Source: Phymorhynchus buccinoides (taxonomy: Eukaryota > Mollusca > Gastropoda > Neogastropoda > Raphitomidae). From it: 64,000 nucleotides of DNA. A program made the position numbers and the translations under genes. Positions 42,721 to 54,559 of the stretch are shown piece after piece. The notes under the pieces were generated by a model that had not been told where the DNA came from, made no database searches, and saw only the letters and a list, made by a program, of their open reading frames with translations. The stretch covers positions 13,331,174 to 13,395,173 of the forward strand of contig CM065706.1 of assembly GCA_017654935.2 (NCBI GenBank), given 5' to 3'. Each line of letters starts with the position of its first letter. Position 1 is the first letter of the stretch.

Positions 42721-44685
42721 TCCAATTATCCCTAGGCGGAGGAGGCCGGAAAGGGGGAGCGGGCCACTTTCTAAACCCCTTATCCTGAGCTGGGGCCGCT
42801 TCATCATGATGCTCAACTGCGGCATTTTCATGCTAGATTTCAGACACACAGCAGCAAACACACAAACGCACTGTAGTAGTAGATAGAGATCAGCCAAACC
42901 AGAAGAAAGAAGAAAAAAAAGGATAAAAACTACAAGAGGGAGAGATTCATTATTAAGACTAAGAGACACTGATGGTCGGGTAATGGATTAAGAATTGGCC
43001 CACATTTTCTAAGTTTGGTTTGTAATTTCCAAGATGGGTTGGTTGTCTTTTAAATCTGCACACATTATATAAACACGAGACAGCACTCTGAAATACAAAC
43101 CACAACAAAGATGCAAGAACACTAATACCGTGAGTACACGACAAAAAGTGAACAAAAAGCACAACATAATAAGTAAGCTAGCCAGATATTTGGAAGCAAG
43201 AAACAGGAAAGGAAAAGCCAAAGCGTGACTGTCGAAATGGTTAAATATCAGTGTCATATAGTAGAATGGGTACGTTATGAACTGCATATCGTCGGTGAAA
43301 TTCAAAAACCTTGTATCTCGATTTTGTGTTGTTTTTAATTAACTTAGATACATAGTCAACTCTCTCATTTTTCCCACCACCTTCCACCAAAAGCTTGTAT
43401 CTCTAACGACTTTCTATCTGGGGTAAATGAGGTTGTAAAAATGGGTGAAAAACTCGTAAGTCCCAAATTCAGATCTAGTTAAAGACAAAAACCTCGTATC
43501 TTCGTTCTTTTCAAGTCTAACAAAAATTGTTTTAAAGTAATTTTAATGAAATGCAGGACTAAACTCGCAATGTCTTGAACAACTTATTCATCATAGTTAA
43601 TCAATTGTGGTCAACGCGGTTAATTTTTAAAAGTTTTTTTTTCATTTTTCTCAAAACTACCAAAATTGAGATGAGGTTTTTTAATTTCACCGACGATAAT
43701 GATAAAGTGATCAGAAATGAAGTCCCATTCTCATAAATAGCCATGCTCGATTCTTTCACAGAATATTCCTGAAGGAAAAATTAAATTGTGACACTGATAT
43801 ATTTTTAAAAAATCAAATTCAACGCATTACAACATTCAGTTTAGGTTCTTTGAAAAGCTATCTTCTAAGCTTATCGAAAGTCACACAGAAGTGAACGAAA
43901 AGAAGCCTTGCTGTTGTTGCTGTTCTTGGTATTGTTTATAAAAACTTGGTATTGTTTATAAAAAGCATCTCTGATGCCTACTGTACTCCCTGAGTTTGTT
44001 TTGCAGATCAATAGACATTCCTAACATTAAAGTTATGACTTCTGATATGGAAGTCAACACAAGTCAAAATATAATATAGAAACTAAATTTGATTTACTAA
44101 TAAAACTTTAAACTCTAGCTCAATTTTGTTGTTCTACTTTCTCTCATTCGATAGTACTTTTTAAAAAAAAGCCTAGGTATAACCATTATAGATATTTCAA
44201 CAATATTCTACAGATCGAAACAAAATGCTTACCTTAGGTGATTTTTTTTATTATCAATTTAAAATCTGTTTAAAATTGACTATATGAGTATAATATAGGA
44301 CATAGAATATACTACAGCAGAGAAAGCTAATCCTCTTACATTCGCATAATTTGTTACAGATAAAAGTTATAGTGTTCAGATTCTGTCACACATTTGGGGG
44401 GAAATCTCTCTTCTGAAGCACACAGAGCGCCACACAGTTACTATCACATCACTGCAAGTGAGAAGCTTCTTCATAGTGTGTGCATAACAAGCCAGAAGTT
44501 AGTGCGCTATGGAAATGCCATCAGAGGGGGGCCTCAGGAGTGGGGGCAAGCAGGCTGCTTTGGGAGGCTTGAAGTTGAACACACAGAAGCAACTCCCGGC
44601 TGGGCGGTTAGGGCCGGAATAAATGCAAGAGGGTTAATACCACAGTACAATACAATGCAAAGCCAAAGGACTGAACAAAAACATA
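42721..44685. other. YTHDF intron 3, no recognised element
   Basis: AT-rich, with simple A/T tracts. A short direct repeat CTTGGTATTGTTTATAAAAA occurs twice near 43926-43965. No gene or complete mobile element was recognised. Confidence 0.5.
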
Positions 44686-44689
44686 AATT

Positions 44690-44803
44690 TGAGAATAAAC
44701 AAGAAATTTGAGAATAAACAAGAAATTTGAGAATTAACAAGAAATTTGAGAATAAACAAGAAATTTGAGAATTAACAAGAAATTTGAGAATAAACAAGAA
44801 ATT
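44690..44803. repeat. Tandem repeat, 20-bp unit, about 6 copies
   Basis: Units of TTTGAGAATAAACAAGAAA with A/T variants (AATAAAC/AATTAAC) alternate. Confidence 0.95.
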
Positions 44804-45004
44804 TCTAACTCAAAGAACCGTTTTACGGCGTTTACCAAATTTTAAACAAACACAAAAATTCCATTGACATTGGGCAAACGCCAGAAGGTAGTAATAAAAA
44901 AACCTAGTATCAATCTTTCTTACTCCTTTTTGCGATAATGCATTTATGTTCTGGCTTTCACCAAAACAAAGCACAGCTAAAAATGTAACATTTGCCCAAG
45001 TGCT

Positions 45005-45710
45005 ACATGTAGGAAGAAAGGTGGCAGAGTGGTTCAGAGCTTCAGATTGTTGGCGGGCCCAGGTCATTGACCCCTCATTTTGTGTACCCAGGGGTCATCT
45101 GACCCATGAAGTTTGCAATAAAATTTAATTTTAAATATAATATTGCAGTGACACATCACTGGCACATTATTTTGGAAACTGACCCATCATTTTTTGTAAT
45201 CAGGGGTCATATTATGAGATATTATATATATCATTATATGTCATTATATGATCCATGAAGTTTGAAAACAATCTGAAGCTCTGGTGGTTAAGACGGTACG
45301 CCTGCCAAATTCAATGCATGACTGTAGCATGAATGACCAGGGTTCGAATCCCGGCCTCGCCCTTTCTTTCTAGTTCGACAGGGAAAATCAAACTGAACAT
45401 CGAGTCCTTCGGATGGGGACTTAAAGCTAGTCTGACCCGTGCGCTTTACGTACGTAAAAATCCCACGGCAGTTGAAAGTCGGTAAGAGCAGGGATAAATC
45501 CCACTGCCTGGTATGACCAAATTGATAGCTAGGTTTCCCAAGTCTGCCCCCCCCCCCCCCCCCAAAAAAAAAAGGGTAGGCGCTGTGTTTGCGGCGATGC
45601 TCTTTCCAGGGGAGAGCAGCCCAAATTTCACAGAGATAAGTCTCTGTGACTAGAATAATACCAAAAACACAGTGATGCCGACACAGCAAAAAACTCACTT
45701 TGAATCATTC
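45005..45710 (+). mobile_element. tRNA-derived SINE, family S2, split in box A by a MITE
   Basis: The head GGTGGCAGAGTGGTT (45020-45034) continues at 45284 as GTGGTTAAGACGGTACGCC. Box B is GGTTCGAATCCC (about 45341-45352). The body continues through CATCGAGTCCTTCGGATGGG, TACGTAAAAATCCCACGGCA, a poly-C/poly-A tract and GTCTCTGTGACTAGAATAAT. The 249-bp MITE at 45035-45283 divides the pol III box A. Confidence 0.75.
45035..45283. mobile_element. hAT-like MITE, CAGAGCTTCAGATTGTT family, complete
   Basis: CAGAGCTTCAGATTGTT...AACAATCTGAAGCTCTG, target duplication GTGGTT (45029-45034, 45284-45289), 6 bp. GACCCCTCATTTT and AGGGGTCAT motifs are repeated inside. Confidence 0.9.
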
Positions 45711-46133
45711 AACTAAACAGCAACTGAGAAAGGCAGATGAGCACTGAAATAAATCAACAACACCTATAGATGATTTTATAGATCACTAAATTCTGTGAAA
45801 GAAAGATGATGCGACTGGACAAACCAAACATCAACAGATTAATTTGCAAAGTTCATCACAACATGACGGAAACAACACATCCTGCACAAACTAATCAACA
45901 TTCATTCAAAGATGTAGAGAGGAACAACATCAATGGTCACAAGTTCAAAATCATAATTTTAATAAAAAATGCTTTTGACGTTTTGTTTTAATCATACAAT
46001 TTTCATTTATATGCCTACGCTGAAAAACAAACACACCCACGGAAGTGTTAAGCAAACACAAATCCAACATTAAACATAAACAGCAACAGATTAACAGAAT
46101 AATCAATGACTGCACATGGTCGCTTTACAGAAA

Positions 46134-46386
46134 CAGGCATGAGATTGAGAAATTGTGATTTAGGCTGAAAAGCATCCGAAAAAGGCTGAAGCCCCCTGAA
46201 ACTGGAGCCTTTTAGTAATCTAAGCCTTAAAAACAGCATTAAGAGTGGAATTAATACATTTAGTTCATTTTTATTCACTCATAAGAGGTATTTCTATACT
46301 CGGTTTCTTTTCAATCTCAAAAATGAACTCTGGGGCCATCAAAAGGCCTGAAATCAACCTAAAGGCTGAAAAATCTCTTGTCTGAG
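46134..46386. mobile_element. CAGGCATGRGATT-type MITE, diverged copy
   Basis: CAGGCATGAGATTGAGAAATT at the left start; interior ATCTAAGCCTTAAAAACAG and GGCCATCAAAAGGCCTGAAA match the 15379-15734 element. The right end is decayed. Confidence 0.55.
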
Positions 46387-48017
46387 AAGGAAAGAAAGAA
46401 GGAAGGAAAGCGAAGGAGAAGGTGACAATCCCAAAAGGAAGAGATCTGCATGCTTAACTCTTCTAGCGCCATGTATTTTTTGACGTTCTTGGAATGGTTG
46501 CCCGTTGCATCAATCGACAAGAGGGGAGGTCACTTTTTTTATTTTGAGTGTGCATGCGTTGCTTCAACAAGTTTAATGGACAAGTCACTGACATAAGCTC
46601 TAAAAACAGGCAAACATGTTGCAGGCATGGGTGCATCTGGCTGAAATGGAAAAAACTGAAGTTGGGGTCCAGGGGCCGACAGGGCAAAGCCCCCCAGATG
46701 CTGACGATAATTCATAAATTAGAGGAGAAGGGAGGCATTCCAAGGCATAGAACTTAGAAGTCAATTTCAATTTAAATCGCTCAGATCATCGATCTCGGTA
46801 TTCAACACTGGTGGTTTTTTGGTTTTTTTGGTGGGGGTTTGTTCTTGCGAATTCTTTTGAAAAACGGAACTTCTGTTTTGGGCAACATAGAAAAAACGGC
46901 TTCCGTCCCCAAACGGAAGCAGATGCACCAATGGGCAGGGTACTTGGCAATGATTATTGAATTAATGTATTCGCCCATAAGTACTTGAAGAGTTAATTAA
47001 AAAGCATTGTTGATGAAATGCAAGCATGAGAATGAAATGAATGCTCAAGAAACTGGCCCAAATATCCCCAATCTTAAAGAATTTTTTTTTTTTTAATGAC
47101 AACAATAAATTATAGAATGATAGATATATTATCATACTTGAGAAAATTTACTTTCCCTGCGCGTACATGTGTGTGCGCGCGCACAAGTGTGTATGTGTCG
47201 TATGTGTGTGTCTATGAATTCACACTTCACAGAATTCAGGCTGCATGCAAGGAGTCCGAAATTGCACAGAAGAAAAAAAACACGGTTGGATAGAAACTTA
47301 ACATAACTCTAGGCTAGTAGCGTATAAGTTTAAGGTAAGTTATAATATGTTAAAAAAAAAAATCACCCAAACCGCCCCAGTGAAAGCAAGACCAAAGTGC
47401 TGGACTAGTCATACATTCAGTCAGCTATATAAAATAAGAAAAATTCTAGGGGAAAAACATATTAGTCATATATTATACAAGCCTAAGCCATGCAAAATAC
47501 CTGGGTTTATAAGCAAAGAACATATAATTTTTATTGTCATATTCATAATAAATCAAGCTCAAAAGGAAAACCAATAGTCAATAACAATAATAGTTTACCT
47601 ATGAAGTAGAATACCTAGGCTTGAGAAATATAGTAATATAGTATACAATACACGTTGCATATCCGGTATTTCTTTTTTTTTTTTTAATGAATATCAAAAT
47701 TTTCTTTTATATTTAAACTTAATATAAGATTATATTTGGGGGCAGCATGAATATTCCTTACTTGGCTTTGGTGACATTTCCCCCCATTTTAAAACAAAAT
47801 CATTCACATAAGTTAATCATTGTTAAAAAAAAGAGATAATTTTAGGTTTTAATGAAAATAATTAGAACTAGTGTACCAAAGGCTAAGATTTACAACAGGA
47901 CTTAAGTCATAATCAAAGAGACACTGCAAGGTCAATCAATTACAGTTTTTAGGCATGGCAGAAACTAGAAAGCGAACCATTTCTGGAGATCCTTGAAATG
48001 GCACGTGTTTTATATTC
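46387..48017. other. YTHDF intron 3, mostly unrecognised
   Basis: A CATGGGTGCATCTGGC...GGGGTCCAGGGGCCG fragment near 46626-46700 resembles the CATGGGTGC MITEs. TTAACTCTTCTAGCGCC (46454) and AAGAGTTAA (46989) could be ends of a TTAA element, but this is weak. The rest is AT-rich. Confidence 0.4.
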
Positions 48018-48298
48018 AGGCATGGTATTTGTAATGGAGGAAAGGCATTTTTCTCTGAAAATATTGGGGGGGGGGGGGGGGGGGGGTGTTCCCAGGAGAT
48101 ATTGTTTCATGGTGGTCTCAATGGTAAAGAGCCCTTTGTGACGATCAGGGGTCAATTCTTCTTGAGAACAAATATATAAAACTGTTACAAATTGGGAAAA
48201 AGGCATCTCCTCAAGTTTAAAACCCCATCTGACATTATTTGTCTTTCTACATTCACTTTCCTCTGAATTCAGAGAATTCTCTGAAGATTACCACGCCT
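48018..48298. mobile_element. hAT-like MITE, CAGGCATGGCAATG family
   Basis: CAGGCATGGTATTTGTAATGG...TCTCTGAAGATTACCACGCCTG, with TTTTTCTCTGAAAATATT and a poly-G tract inside. The target duplication is not clear. Confidence 0.75.
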
Positions 48299-48430
48299 GT
48301 TATTTAATTAAATGATCGCTGAATCTTCCCTTTCCTGAAAAAGTGTATCTCCATTCCTAACATGATGACCGCACATGTCCAGTGTGTATTCGGAGGGGGC
48401 TGGGTAGGGGAAAGTTGTAGGCATTACGTC

Positions 48431-48793
48431 CATGGGTGCAACTCCCCAAAATGAAAAAAAAAATGAAAGGCAGGGGTCCAGGGACCCATGGCCCTGGCAG
48501 GGTACAGGGGCAGAGCCCCGTCAAGACGATTCAGAGAGAGATAAGAGAGAGATATAAAGAGACAGACAGACAGTTAGAATGATAGACAGAGACAGTTTGA
48601 GTCTGACAAGCATTGTAAAATTAATACATATTGCCTTTGTAAACTTCCAAGACAGAACTAGACTAATTTCAAAACGCCCCAAATCGCTTGTGGTAAAAAA
48701 AAAAATGTTTGGATGATTTTTTAAAAATGAAGTAGTTTCTGGTAAAATTAAAAATACTCAAATCTGTGTAAAAATGAAAGAGTAGCACCCATG
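48431..48793 (+). mobile_element. hAT-like MITE, CATGGGTGC family, copy D
   Basis: CATGGGTGCAACTCCCC...GTAGCACCCATG, same interior as copies A-C. Flanks no longer match. Confidence 0.8.
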
Positions 48794-49764
48794 CATGTTT
48801 ATCATCACGTTTCCGTCTGCTTTACCATCAACGTGAACAGGCAACTATTTTACTTTGTGAGACCGACTTTCAAAGATGACAAGATGTCCATTCCTGAAGA
48901 TTCTTTCTGTTGCAGTTTTCATTCCTGGTTTCAGGAGCATTCCTGAACTCCTTTCACCCATGCTTAAAGGGAAAACAACTGATCCCAGGGATCATGTCTT
49001 TCTCGTCAGAAAAGCTCTGCCTCGCACAACAGGGAACAAAGAAGGATGAACCGTCTCTCTCGCCAGCGCTCCTCAGCGCCTCCCCTCTTTTATAGTCCGG
49101 CCATGCCTTTAACTTTGGTTAGCCTTTAGGTGACCCAAAATCATGTCAATTATCAGCTTTTCTTTCTTCCTAGTAATGAATATATCTGTAATTTTTTTTA
49201 TTAGACTACCTTATATATAAATTTCAAATTGATTTCCACACAGATTCACAAATCACACTTAATTTTTTTTCTTCCATCTTTTGCAGCTTCAAATAAATGT
49301 GTACTAATCTTCCTAAACTTTCAACTTTGAAGAATATTTTTGTTTTCATTTCTAACAAATATTCCCATTTCCCATCAATTTTCTAGGCTTTTCCCCTCTA
49401 TGATTTCATAAAATGCTAGAACTCTTTTGTGCTTCTGATATTGTAGAAAATGCTTGGTGATTGAAACTGAAAGCGCAATTTATCACTTTGCCGATATGCA
49501 AAATGAAAACTATTAGTAGAACTGTGCACCTTTGAAATGAAACTTGCGACATAAATGAACTTATGAAGATTATACCCTTTTCTTACTTCGGCTAATTTTA
49601 GATGCATACTTTAACCTTTACAGTGCTCTATTTTGCTACTCTAAATATATCTTGTTGGCTGCAGTCTAGCAAGCAGGGACTCTGTATTTTTTTCTTTTTT
49701 TTTCTCCTTTATTGACTCTAGCATCCTACTAACATTGAACAATGACCTTTACCACCATCTGATA
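48794..49764. other. YTHDF intron 3, no recognised element
   Basis: AT-rich sequence without a convincing ORF or repeat. Confidence 0.5.
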
Positions 49765-50276
49765 CAGTGGAACCTCCCTTATAAGACCTCCCATTATAAG
49801 ACTCCCTCCCACACAAGACCTACTTCTCTGAGACATTGGCCTTCTTGGCAAGTATTAAAATTACATCCCTTAAAATACCCCTCACTTATAGTTATAAGAC
49901 CCCTCCCTTAGAAGATCTCATTTGGGATCATTTCTGAAGGTCTTATAGGGGAGGTTCCACTGTACAATAAGCAACACCCACAGTGCCAGCCTTATATCAA
50001 TCACTGAATCAATCTCAAACCTGATACTATTATTGTATTAATACAGTGGAACCTCCCTTATAAGGCCTCCCATTATAAGACTCCCTCCCACATAAGACCT
50101 ACTTCTCTGAGACATTGCCCTTCTTCATAGGTATTAAAATTACCTCCCTTATAAGATCTCATTTTGGATGATTTCTGAAGGTCTTATATGGGAGGTTCCA
50201 CTGTACAAGCAACACCCACAGTGCCAGCCTTATCATATCAATCACTGAATCAATCTTAAACCGGATACTATTAATA
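49765..50276. repeat. Tandem duplication: pogo-like MITE plus flank, two copies
   Basis: MITEs at 49765-49962 and 50044-50203 are each followed by the same spacer (AGCAACACCCACAGTGCCAG ... CAATCACTGAATCAATCT), so a unit of roughly 240-280 bp including host flank has been duplicated in tandem. Both MITEs have TA flanks and CAGTGGAACCTCCCTTA ends. Confidence 0.85.
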
Positions 50277-50547
50277 CAGTGGAACCTCCTTTATAAAACT
50301 CACTCCCACATAAGACCTGCTTCTCTGAGAGTGAGACATTGCCCTTCTTTGTAAGAATTAAAATTACCTCCCATAAGACCCCTCCCTTATAAGACCTCAT
50401 TTTGGATGACTTTTGAGGTCTTATAAGGGAGGGGTCTTATCAGGGAGGTAATCTTAATGCTTACAAAGGGCAATGTCTCTCTCTCAGAGAAAAAGGTCTG
50501 TTGTGGGGAGTCTTATAATGGGAGGTCTTATAAGGGAGGTTCCACTT
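50277..50547. mobile_element. pogo/Tc1-like MITE, enlarged copy
   Basis: TA-CAGTGGAACCTCC at the left, GGGAGGTTCCACTT-TA at the right. It is about 70-110 bp longer than siblings because the palindromic GTCTTATAAGGGAGG region is repeated inside. Confidence 0.75.
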
Positions 50548-50615
50548 TACTATTTTGTGGACTAAGGCGATACTTCTTTCCCCAAAACTGTGACCCCTAC
50601 TTCTTAATTCTTATA

Positions 50616-50811
50616 CAGCGGAACCTCCTTATAAGACTCCCTCCCCCCCCCAATAAGACTCCCTCCCACTTAAGAGTATAAGTAGGTTCTCAGAATCTGA
50701 GACATTGCCCTTCTTTGTAAGCATTAAAGTTACCTCCTTTATACAACTCCCTCCCACTTAAAGACCTTATCTTGGATGATTTATCAAGGTCTTCGAAGGG
50801 AGGTTCCACTG
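50616..50811. mobile_element. pogo/Tc1-like MITE, CAGTGGAAC family
   Basis: TA-CAGCGGAACCTCC...GGGAGGTTCCACTG-TA; four copies now lie within about 1.05 kb. Confidence 0.8.
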
Positions 50812-51136
50812 TAGTAATAATGATTAACAATAGCAGGAAAGCATAATACTCAAATCTGAATTTTGTGTAACATTTTGGGAGTGCGCCTGATGATAAGGAG
50901 TGCCTTACACTGTCTAAAAAAACCACTGATAAAAACTACCGTATATTTCGGACTATACAGCGATAAATTTTCCCATACTGAGTGAGACCCCTGCACCTTA
51001 TAATATGACTAATAATATAGTAAGAAAATATAGTAACAAAATGTGAATTTTGTGTAAAATTTTGGGGGTGCGCCTTATACTAGTCCGAACAATACAATAT
51101 TAAATTCAGGTGATCGTTCACAAACTGAAACATATA

Positions 51137-51697
51137 CAGACAAACCCCTATTTTACGACCCTCTGTTAAGCGACCACCTCTCATTTGAGACCGGATTTGT
51201 TGGCACGGATGCATTTTACTATGTAAACGACCTCTCTTAAACGACTTCCTCTAAAACGCGACTTACGACCGCCATTTTGTTGGTTTTTACGACCGTTGTT
51301 GTCGTCTGCATAGACTTCGAGCAAAGGGAAACAACCACGGTCAAGGGCCTGAAAGCGGAGTCGCTTCCCTTGTTGTAGAAAAGATGGCGGAAAGCGTAGG
51401 AAAAGCACGAAACCACTGACTGAAAAAGAAAACCACTGACTTTGGACGAGAGTGGAGGTGATTAACAGAAGTCGGCGAAGTGAAACTGTAATACATCGAT
51501 TGCACAATCCTATGGAGTTGGAAAGACCCAAATCCAGTTTTAATATGTCATTGTATGTGTGCATGAAGAAGAGAGTATGAACTGTGCTGAACTTTTTCTT
51601 TCTACGGCTGCCAGTGAAAACCTCCGTCATACGACCCCTCCAATTTACGACCAATTTTTCTGGACATTTTCGAAGTCTTAAAATAGAGGTTTGTCGG
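51137..51697 (+). mobile_element. pogo/Tc1-like element with vestigial transposase start
   Basis: TA-CAGACAAACCCCTATTTTA...TAAAATAGAGGTTTGTCGG-TA, 561 bp. An ATGGCGGAAAGC start near 51384 (AAGATGGCGGAAAG, YY1-like context) is followed, after frameshifts, by a plus-strand stretch encoding VEVINRSRRSETVIHRL. This is reminiscent of the CENP-B-type helix-turn-helix at the start of pogo transposases. The catalytic domain is absent. The long minus-strand ORF across it is not believed. Confidence 0.7.
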
Positions 51698-51917
51698 TAT
51701 TGCATTTCTTCTTCCCATTAGACAGCCAACTTCGGCACATTGAATATTCCGCTACACTTTGATAAATGCCCAGCAGCACTGTTACTGTACATTTTACTGA
51801 ATACTAGAGTCATACGAAAGAAAGAAAAAGTGGACAATCTGCATGAGCTTTTTTTTAAATGTTCTAAATAACAAAGACTGCAGTGGCCAGCCCCCAGGTG
51901 ACAGTTACGATACTCTG

Positions 51918-52127
51918 CAGGGCTCCCAATCGTCACACAAAACAAGGGGTCCCAGGGACTCCACTTACAGAAAAGAGGGTCATAGAGGAGGGATGTCCCA
52001 ATGACATTGTGAATGCTAAAAAGAATTTTAATAGTGCATCCCTGGGACCCCCTGCACATTCTTTTAGAGGGACCGTTAGAATTCTAGTGCTTCATAGACC
52101 CCCAAATGGGGGTCCCTGGGAGCCCTG
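51918..52127 (+). mobile_element. hAT-like MITE, CAGGGCTCCC family, copy 3
   Basis: CAGGGCTCCCAATCGTC...CTGGGAGCCCTG, flanked by CTCTG (51913-51917, 52128-52132), 5 bp. Confidence 0.9.
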
Positions 52128-53111
52128 CTCTGTCAGACTCGCAGGATGCATAAATTGTCTGCATCTAGCATAAACGTGACTCAGCACCACGAAAGGGACA
52201 TTAAGTCACTGGGCTAGTTTCTCACACACATTCACAGCAGGCTTCCAAAGTCAAAAATCTAACTTTTTGAGTTATGGGTATTTTTGTGTTCTCTAACATC
52301 TTATCGATTTATATCTTTCATATTTATAAAGGATAATCTTTAATATGGTCTCTAAGTGATCTCATAAGTGTTTTTAAACGAGTAGGTCAATGCATTTTCT
52401 TCAGCTAGGCTAGACTTCAGTGTTTTTTTCAAAATGGCAGACACTCACCGATGACCCTACTAACTTTAAATGTTCATAACTCTAGAACGGAAAAAGGTAC
52501 AAGAATGGTTCTTGCATCATTAGCAAGAGAATGTATAATTTTCTCAGAATGGTCAGTTTGACGCTTATTGTCCCTTTTCGTGGTGCTAGGTCACAAATGA
52601 CTAAAACCTGAACTTAAATCTAACCTGACTCGACCTACCCTATCCTTTACCTTAGTTTTAATCCAACCTTTAAGCGTCAAACAAAATGTTAAAAATGTGT
52701 TTGTTGACAACAACAAAACCACACACAACTGGTATTGTGGTATTCTGGTAAAGATTCATTTTCCCTGATTCTCCTTCACGGCTTCAGACAAAACTTTGCA
52801 ACAACGACATAATTGTAGTCAAGTGCTGTAAACATGAAGCGTAAGTATAATTCAAAATAAGCAACACACACACACACACACACACAAAATAAAAAATAAC
52901 AAAACAAAAAAACTTGAACAAACAATGCAAACCAAGAAACTATAAGTATTTTAACAACAACAAAAAGAGAGAGAGAAAAAGAAAACTGGTGAGCATTCAA
53001 TGATCAACCCATAATTTACACGTAAATTCACAGGCAAGCATTAGCACAGCAACAAAAAATCAGGTAGGAGAATTTGTTTCCCCCAATGAGACCCCCCAGG
53101 GTGTAGCTTAC
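52128..53111. other. YTHDF intron 3, proximal part
   Basis: CACCACGAAAGGGACATTAA (52180) and its complement-like TTGTCCCTTTTCGTGGTGCTAG (about 52570) form inverted ends about 400 bp apart, a possible further element. A CA run lies at 52865-52886. Otherwise nothing recognised. Confidence 0.4.
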
Positions 53112-53176
53112 CTGATGCGGCTGGGGCATGTATTTGTCCTCCTCACTCATGCCGTCTTTTCCCGGGGCCCCGGACA
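53112..53176 (-). CDS. YTHDF: YTHDF exon 3
   Basis: Minus strand: acceptor GGTGTTTCAG, 65 nt, donor CATCAG/GTAAGC. The first two bases complete a Val codon begun in the microexon; then SGAPGKDGMSEEDKYMPQPHQ. The end is phase 0 and joins directly to GTYTSPGQ of the large exon. It corresponds to the N-terminal acidic segment before the Tyr/Pro-rich region in other YTHDF proteins. Two in-frame Met codons here could serve as starts for shorter forms. Confidence 0.85.
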
Positions 53177-54559
53177 CTGAAACACCACAAGTGTACGTCG
53201 AGTAAGGCACTTGTTTTCGGCACACATTACTGGCCCAGTGTGGGGGGTTTTTTTGGGGGGAAATTGACCCCTATTTTCGGTTGTCAGCCTGGGCAGTATT
53301 AATTCTTAATCACAGATTTTATGGGTTAGGGTGCCCCTTTAAAGAAAGTGGACAGAAGAATCGTGACAGAAAGCTTGGCCCAGTCAAGTTACGAATTCAA
53401 ATAATTCAATGTGTTAATAAAACTATTATTCACTTATTCAGTTTATTGTCTCAAGTTTCAATACCTGTATGCATAATTTTGTTAATTTTCACTTAAGAAA
53501 ACACTTTTTAAACAAACATAAGCTAGGGTAAACTGATCTAATTCCAACCGAAACGTTCTTGATCTAAACCCGACCGACTTCAACAGTCACCATCTTTGCT
53601 TGCTTGCCGAGGCCATTCCGCTCACAGTATCGAGTCAAGAGAGTTCTTGTCTGCTAGCCAATAAAATAAGCTATTAAAGGGAACCAATGAAAAGGTTGAG
53701 GACTTCCAACTTAGGATGTAGTGAGCCGCCAAAAATCACCCCAGTGCCTTGCGTGTGAAAGGGAGCCGTTAGGCAACCAAACTTGACAACTTGCCTTCAA
53801 CGACCATGCCTGTAACACTTGCTCTAAGCTAATGACATGAGATGTGTTGCATTAAAACTGTCTTTTTATGAATAAAAAGGAAGTTTGGGGAGTGTTTATT
53901 TCAAGTTGCAGCAGGTTTTACTTTTAGAGCACAGACTTGTTCTTAGTAATGATGTTAGAGGGGGGTAGTGATGATAATGATTGCGTTCTTTTTGTTTATT
54001 TTGATTCTTAACATCTTTGATTAGTATAATACTCAAATAATAAATCATATTTGTGCATGCTAATGACTGTGTGTATGTGCACTTGTGTGTTTGAATGCGT
54101 CAGTGTTTATCTGTTTATTGCGATCATGATGTGCGCCGATCTGTATGTGTGTGTGACTCTTTTTCTCTTTGCCTTGCCTAATTATATAATTAAACTTAAT
54201 TTTTACCCTAAAAATTGTGTATTATCATGCTCAGACAAGTCCTGTTTGAGGCTATAAACTTTGTTCGGGTTTAGATCAAGGGACTGGTCGGATTTACATC
54301 AGGCTGGTCGGAATTAGATCAGGCATCCCAACCGTCTTGTTTGGCCTCTACAACACGTTTACTGCACTCTAGTCTAGAAGCCTGGAACTGTGTTAGACGT
54401 TTCATCCAATCAGGGACAGTCTTCTGAACGTTTTAGGCTTTACCAACCAATAATCAATGGTGTGAGTCCAAAGTTATGGCTTGAAAACTAGGGCATGTGA
54501 CTCCATCAGTCAGGGTTAGATCACTTTACCCTACATGACAAAGCAGCTTGAATGAATTA

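Noticed and set aside
45284..45360. Possible tRNA gene with GGTTCGAATCCC
   Set aside because: Box A is split by a MITE, no cloverleaf closes, and the sequence continues into a SINE body seen elsewhere.
51181..51705. 174-residue minus-strand ORF
   Set aside because: It spans a pogo-like element end to end, including its inverted repeats, against the orientation of the vestigial transposase.
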